A stretch of 64,000 nt of DNA from positions 7,110,872 through 7,174,871 of the forward strand of contig NC_084807.1 in assembly GCF_963583255.1 (NCBI RefSeq), given 5' to 3'. Position numbers and translations under genes: made by a program. This DNA is from Pyrus communis (Eukaryota > Streptophyta > Magnoliopsida > Rosales > Rosaceae). Positions 62,401 through 64,000 of the stretch are shown one piece after another (the stretch's first letter is position 1; each line of letters begins with the position of its first letter). The notes below the pieces were generated by a model. That model made no database searches. It had not been told where the DNA came from and saw only the letters and a program-made list of their open reading frames with translations.

Positions 62401-64000
62401 TTGCTTACTCATGTGTTCCAACGCATGAGGTTATTCCAGATTACGGTGATGTCTTAGACGAGATATAACAGCCTCTCGAGAATCGTGAGATTTCGGTCCA
62501 TTACGTAATATTAGAAGAGGTTTGGAATCGGAATGAGAAGATTGTCAATGATGCATTCGAGTATACCGTTGCTTCCGGCATCATGTTTAGCGATGACATT
62601 GAACCACGTTCCGTTAATGAAAGTCGACGTAAAACGGATTAGTCGAACTGGAAACAAGCAATCCAGGTCGAACTCAATTTGCTTGCAAAACGAAAAGTGT
62701 TTGGGCCTGTAGCTCTTACTCTACCACATGTGAAGCCCGTGGGCTACAAATAGGTTTTCATGAGGAAGCGTAATGAGAAGAATGAAATAATGCAGTACAA
62801 AGCACACCTCATAGCGCAAGGCTCTCTCAACATCCTGGGATTGATTACGAGGAGACGTATTCCCCCGTAATGGACGTCATAACATTTCACTACCTTATCA
62901 GTTTGGTAGTTTCCGAAAAAACTGAATATGCAGCTTATGGACATGGTAACCGTGTGTCTCTATGGGGATCTAGATACGGAAATGTACATGAAAGTTCCAG
63001 AAGGACTTCCATTAAATGGTTCAAATAGTTCTAAACCACTGAACACTCTCTCGATTAAATTGAAAAGATCTCTCTAAGGATTGAAACAATCCAGATGGAT
63101 CTGGTATAACCGTCTGAGTGAATATTTGAAAAGTCAGGGTTATGTGAACTATGAACTATGCCCATGTTTGTTCATTAAGAAGTCACATTCCAGATTTACG
63201 ATCGTTGCAGTTTATGTCGACAACATGAACCTCATCGGAACTCCCATAGAGCTTGAGGAAATTGTCGCGCACTTAAAATCGGAATTTAAAATGAAAGATC
63301 TTGGGAAAACTCGATATTGTTTTGGCCTAGAGATCAAGCATTGTTCGGATGGAATCCTAGTACATCAATCGAACTACACCCAGATGGTGTTGCAAAGTTT
63401 TAATGAGGACAAAAGCGAAGCCTTCGAGTACTCTTATAGTCGTTCATACTCTAGATGCTAAACGATATCCCTTCCATCCCAAGGAGGATGAAGATATTTT
63501 GGAGCCTAAAGTTCCATACCTAAGTGCAATTGGTGCTTTATAGTACTTGGCTTAATGCACTAGACCCAACATCTCATTTGTTATTATTATTTTGGCTAGA
63601 TACAGCAACGCGCCTACACGCAGACACTATAATGGTGTTAAAAACATTTTCCGCTACCTCAAGGGTATGACAGATTTGGGCTTGTTCTACACCCATGAAT
63701 CCTCGAGATGAGCCACCGCCCTCTTCTAACTTCGGGTTGATTCCTGCCTCATTGGTTACGCAGATGCTGGTTATCTATCTAACCCATATAGGGCACGTTC
63801 TCAAACGGACTATGTCTTTACCATTGGAGACACCACTATATCTTGGAGGTTTACCAAGCAAACACTAGTTGCGACTTCTTCGAACCATACTGAGATTATT
63901 GCCCTGCATGAAGCATCGCGTGAGTGATTTTGGTTTAGAGCAGTCATGGAACATATTCAAAGCACTAGTGGTCTTACTTCCATCGTTGACCTTCCTACGA
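62401..64000 (+). pseudogene. Copia reverse transcriptase and RNase H remnant
   Basis: WNRNEK and SNWKQAIQVEL-type sequence near 62525-62680 begins the reverse transcriptase. 63081-63461 has WYNRLSEYLKSQGY and AVYVDNMNLIG, where the usual YVDD box has Asn for the second Asp. LGLEIK-type sequence (FGLEIKHCSDGILVHQ) follows. RNase H appears at 63755-63925 with YADAGYL, ISWRFTKQTLVATSS and EIIALHEASRE, then an in-frame TGA. Several earlier stops exist. The window ends inside it. Confidence 0.85.

Larger units (their letters stand above)
57650..64000 (+). mobile_element. Decayed Ty1/copia LTR retrotransposon, cut by window end
   Basis: The order is 5' LTR, long untranslated leader, gag with zinc knuckle, protease trace, GAG-pre-integrase, integrase, reverse transcriptase and RNase H. 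This is the copia order (integrase before reverse transcriptase). Frames are broken by many stops and shifts, so it cannot make a full polyprotein. It is a host-genome retrotransposon relic. The 3' end and second LTR are outside the window. Confidence 0.9.

Overview
The window is a stretch of a plant nuclear chromosome. Genes are split by GT-AG introns, intergenic DNA is AT-rich, and plant transposon remnants fill about a third of the sequence. Plant-only families (trihelix factor, U/P-type cyclin, expansin, GH9 cellulase, P-class PPR protein, Cassandra TRIM) fix this. The Cassandra LTR, the SINE family at 57077-57230 and the short repeat at 24016-24166 look, from memory, like those common in apple and pear relatives (Rosaceae, Maleae). 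That placement is inference.

Six complete protein genes were rebuilt exon by exon, and every junction keeps the reading frame. They are a three-RRM LIF2/hnRNP-Q-like RNA-binding protein (13154-17723, +), a membrane-anchored Cys-rich plus cyclophilin-like protein (24769-27750, +), an intronless trihelix factor (28628-29710, -), a U4-type cyclin (33255-34688, -), a secreted GH9 endoglucanase (49082-52227, +) and an organellar P-class PPR protein (54208-56722, -). There is also the 3' exon of a nucleotide-diphospho-sugar transferase (2359-2910, +) and a broken alpha-expansin (53239-53880, +) just downstream of the cellulase. These are independent plant genes, not an operon. The only thematic link is cell-wall loosening (cellulase and expansin relic) at 49-54 kb.

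Mobile DNA: 3.5-10.4 kb holds a MULE-type element invaded by a 3.2 kb LTR unit, a Cassandra solo LTR with a perfect target-site duplication (TSD), and a second 1.5 kb solo LTR. 20-24.4 kb holds a MITE, a 34-bp minisatellite and an inverted-arm element carrying three 247-bp tandem repeats. 40-44 kb holds two Harbinger-type elements and a MULE with a perfect 9-bp TSD. 45.8-48.3 kb is a three-layer nest: LINE, then hAT, then a copia solo LTR. 57.65 kb to the window end is a decayed Ty1/copia element whose LTR is the same family as that solo LTR.

The remaining intergenic blocks (for example 34.8-40.1 kb) are AT-rich with microsatellites, and I see no genes in them. I found no clear new biological system. 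The most unusual items are the Cys-rich/cyclophilin fusion, the nested insertions, the MULE that sits beside its own empty-site paralogue, and two tandem-repeat arrays of unknown origin.
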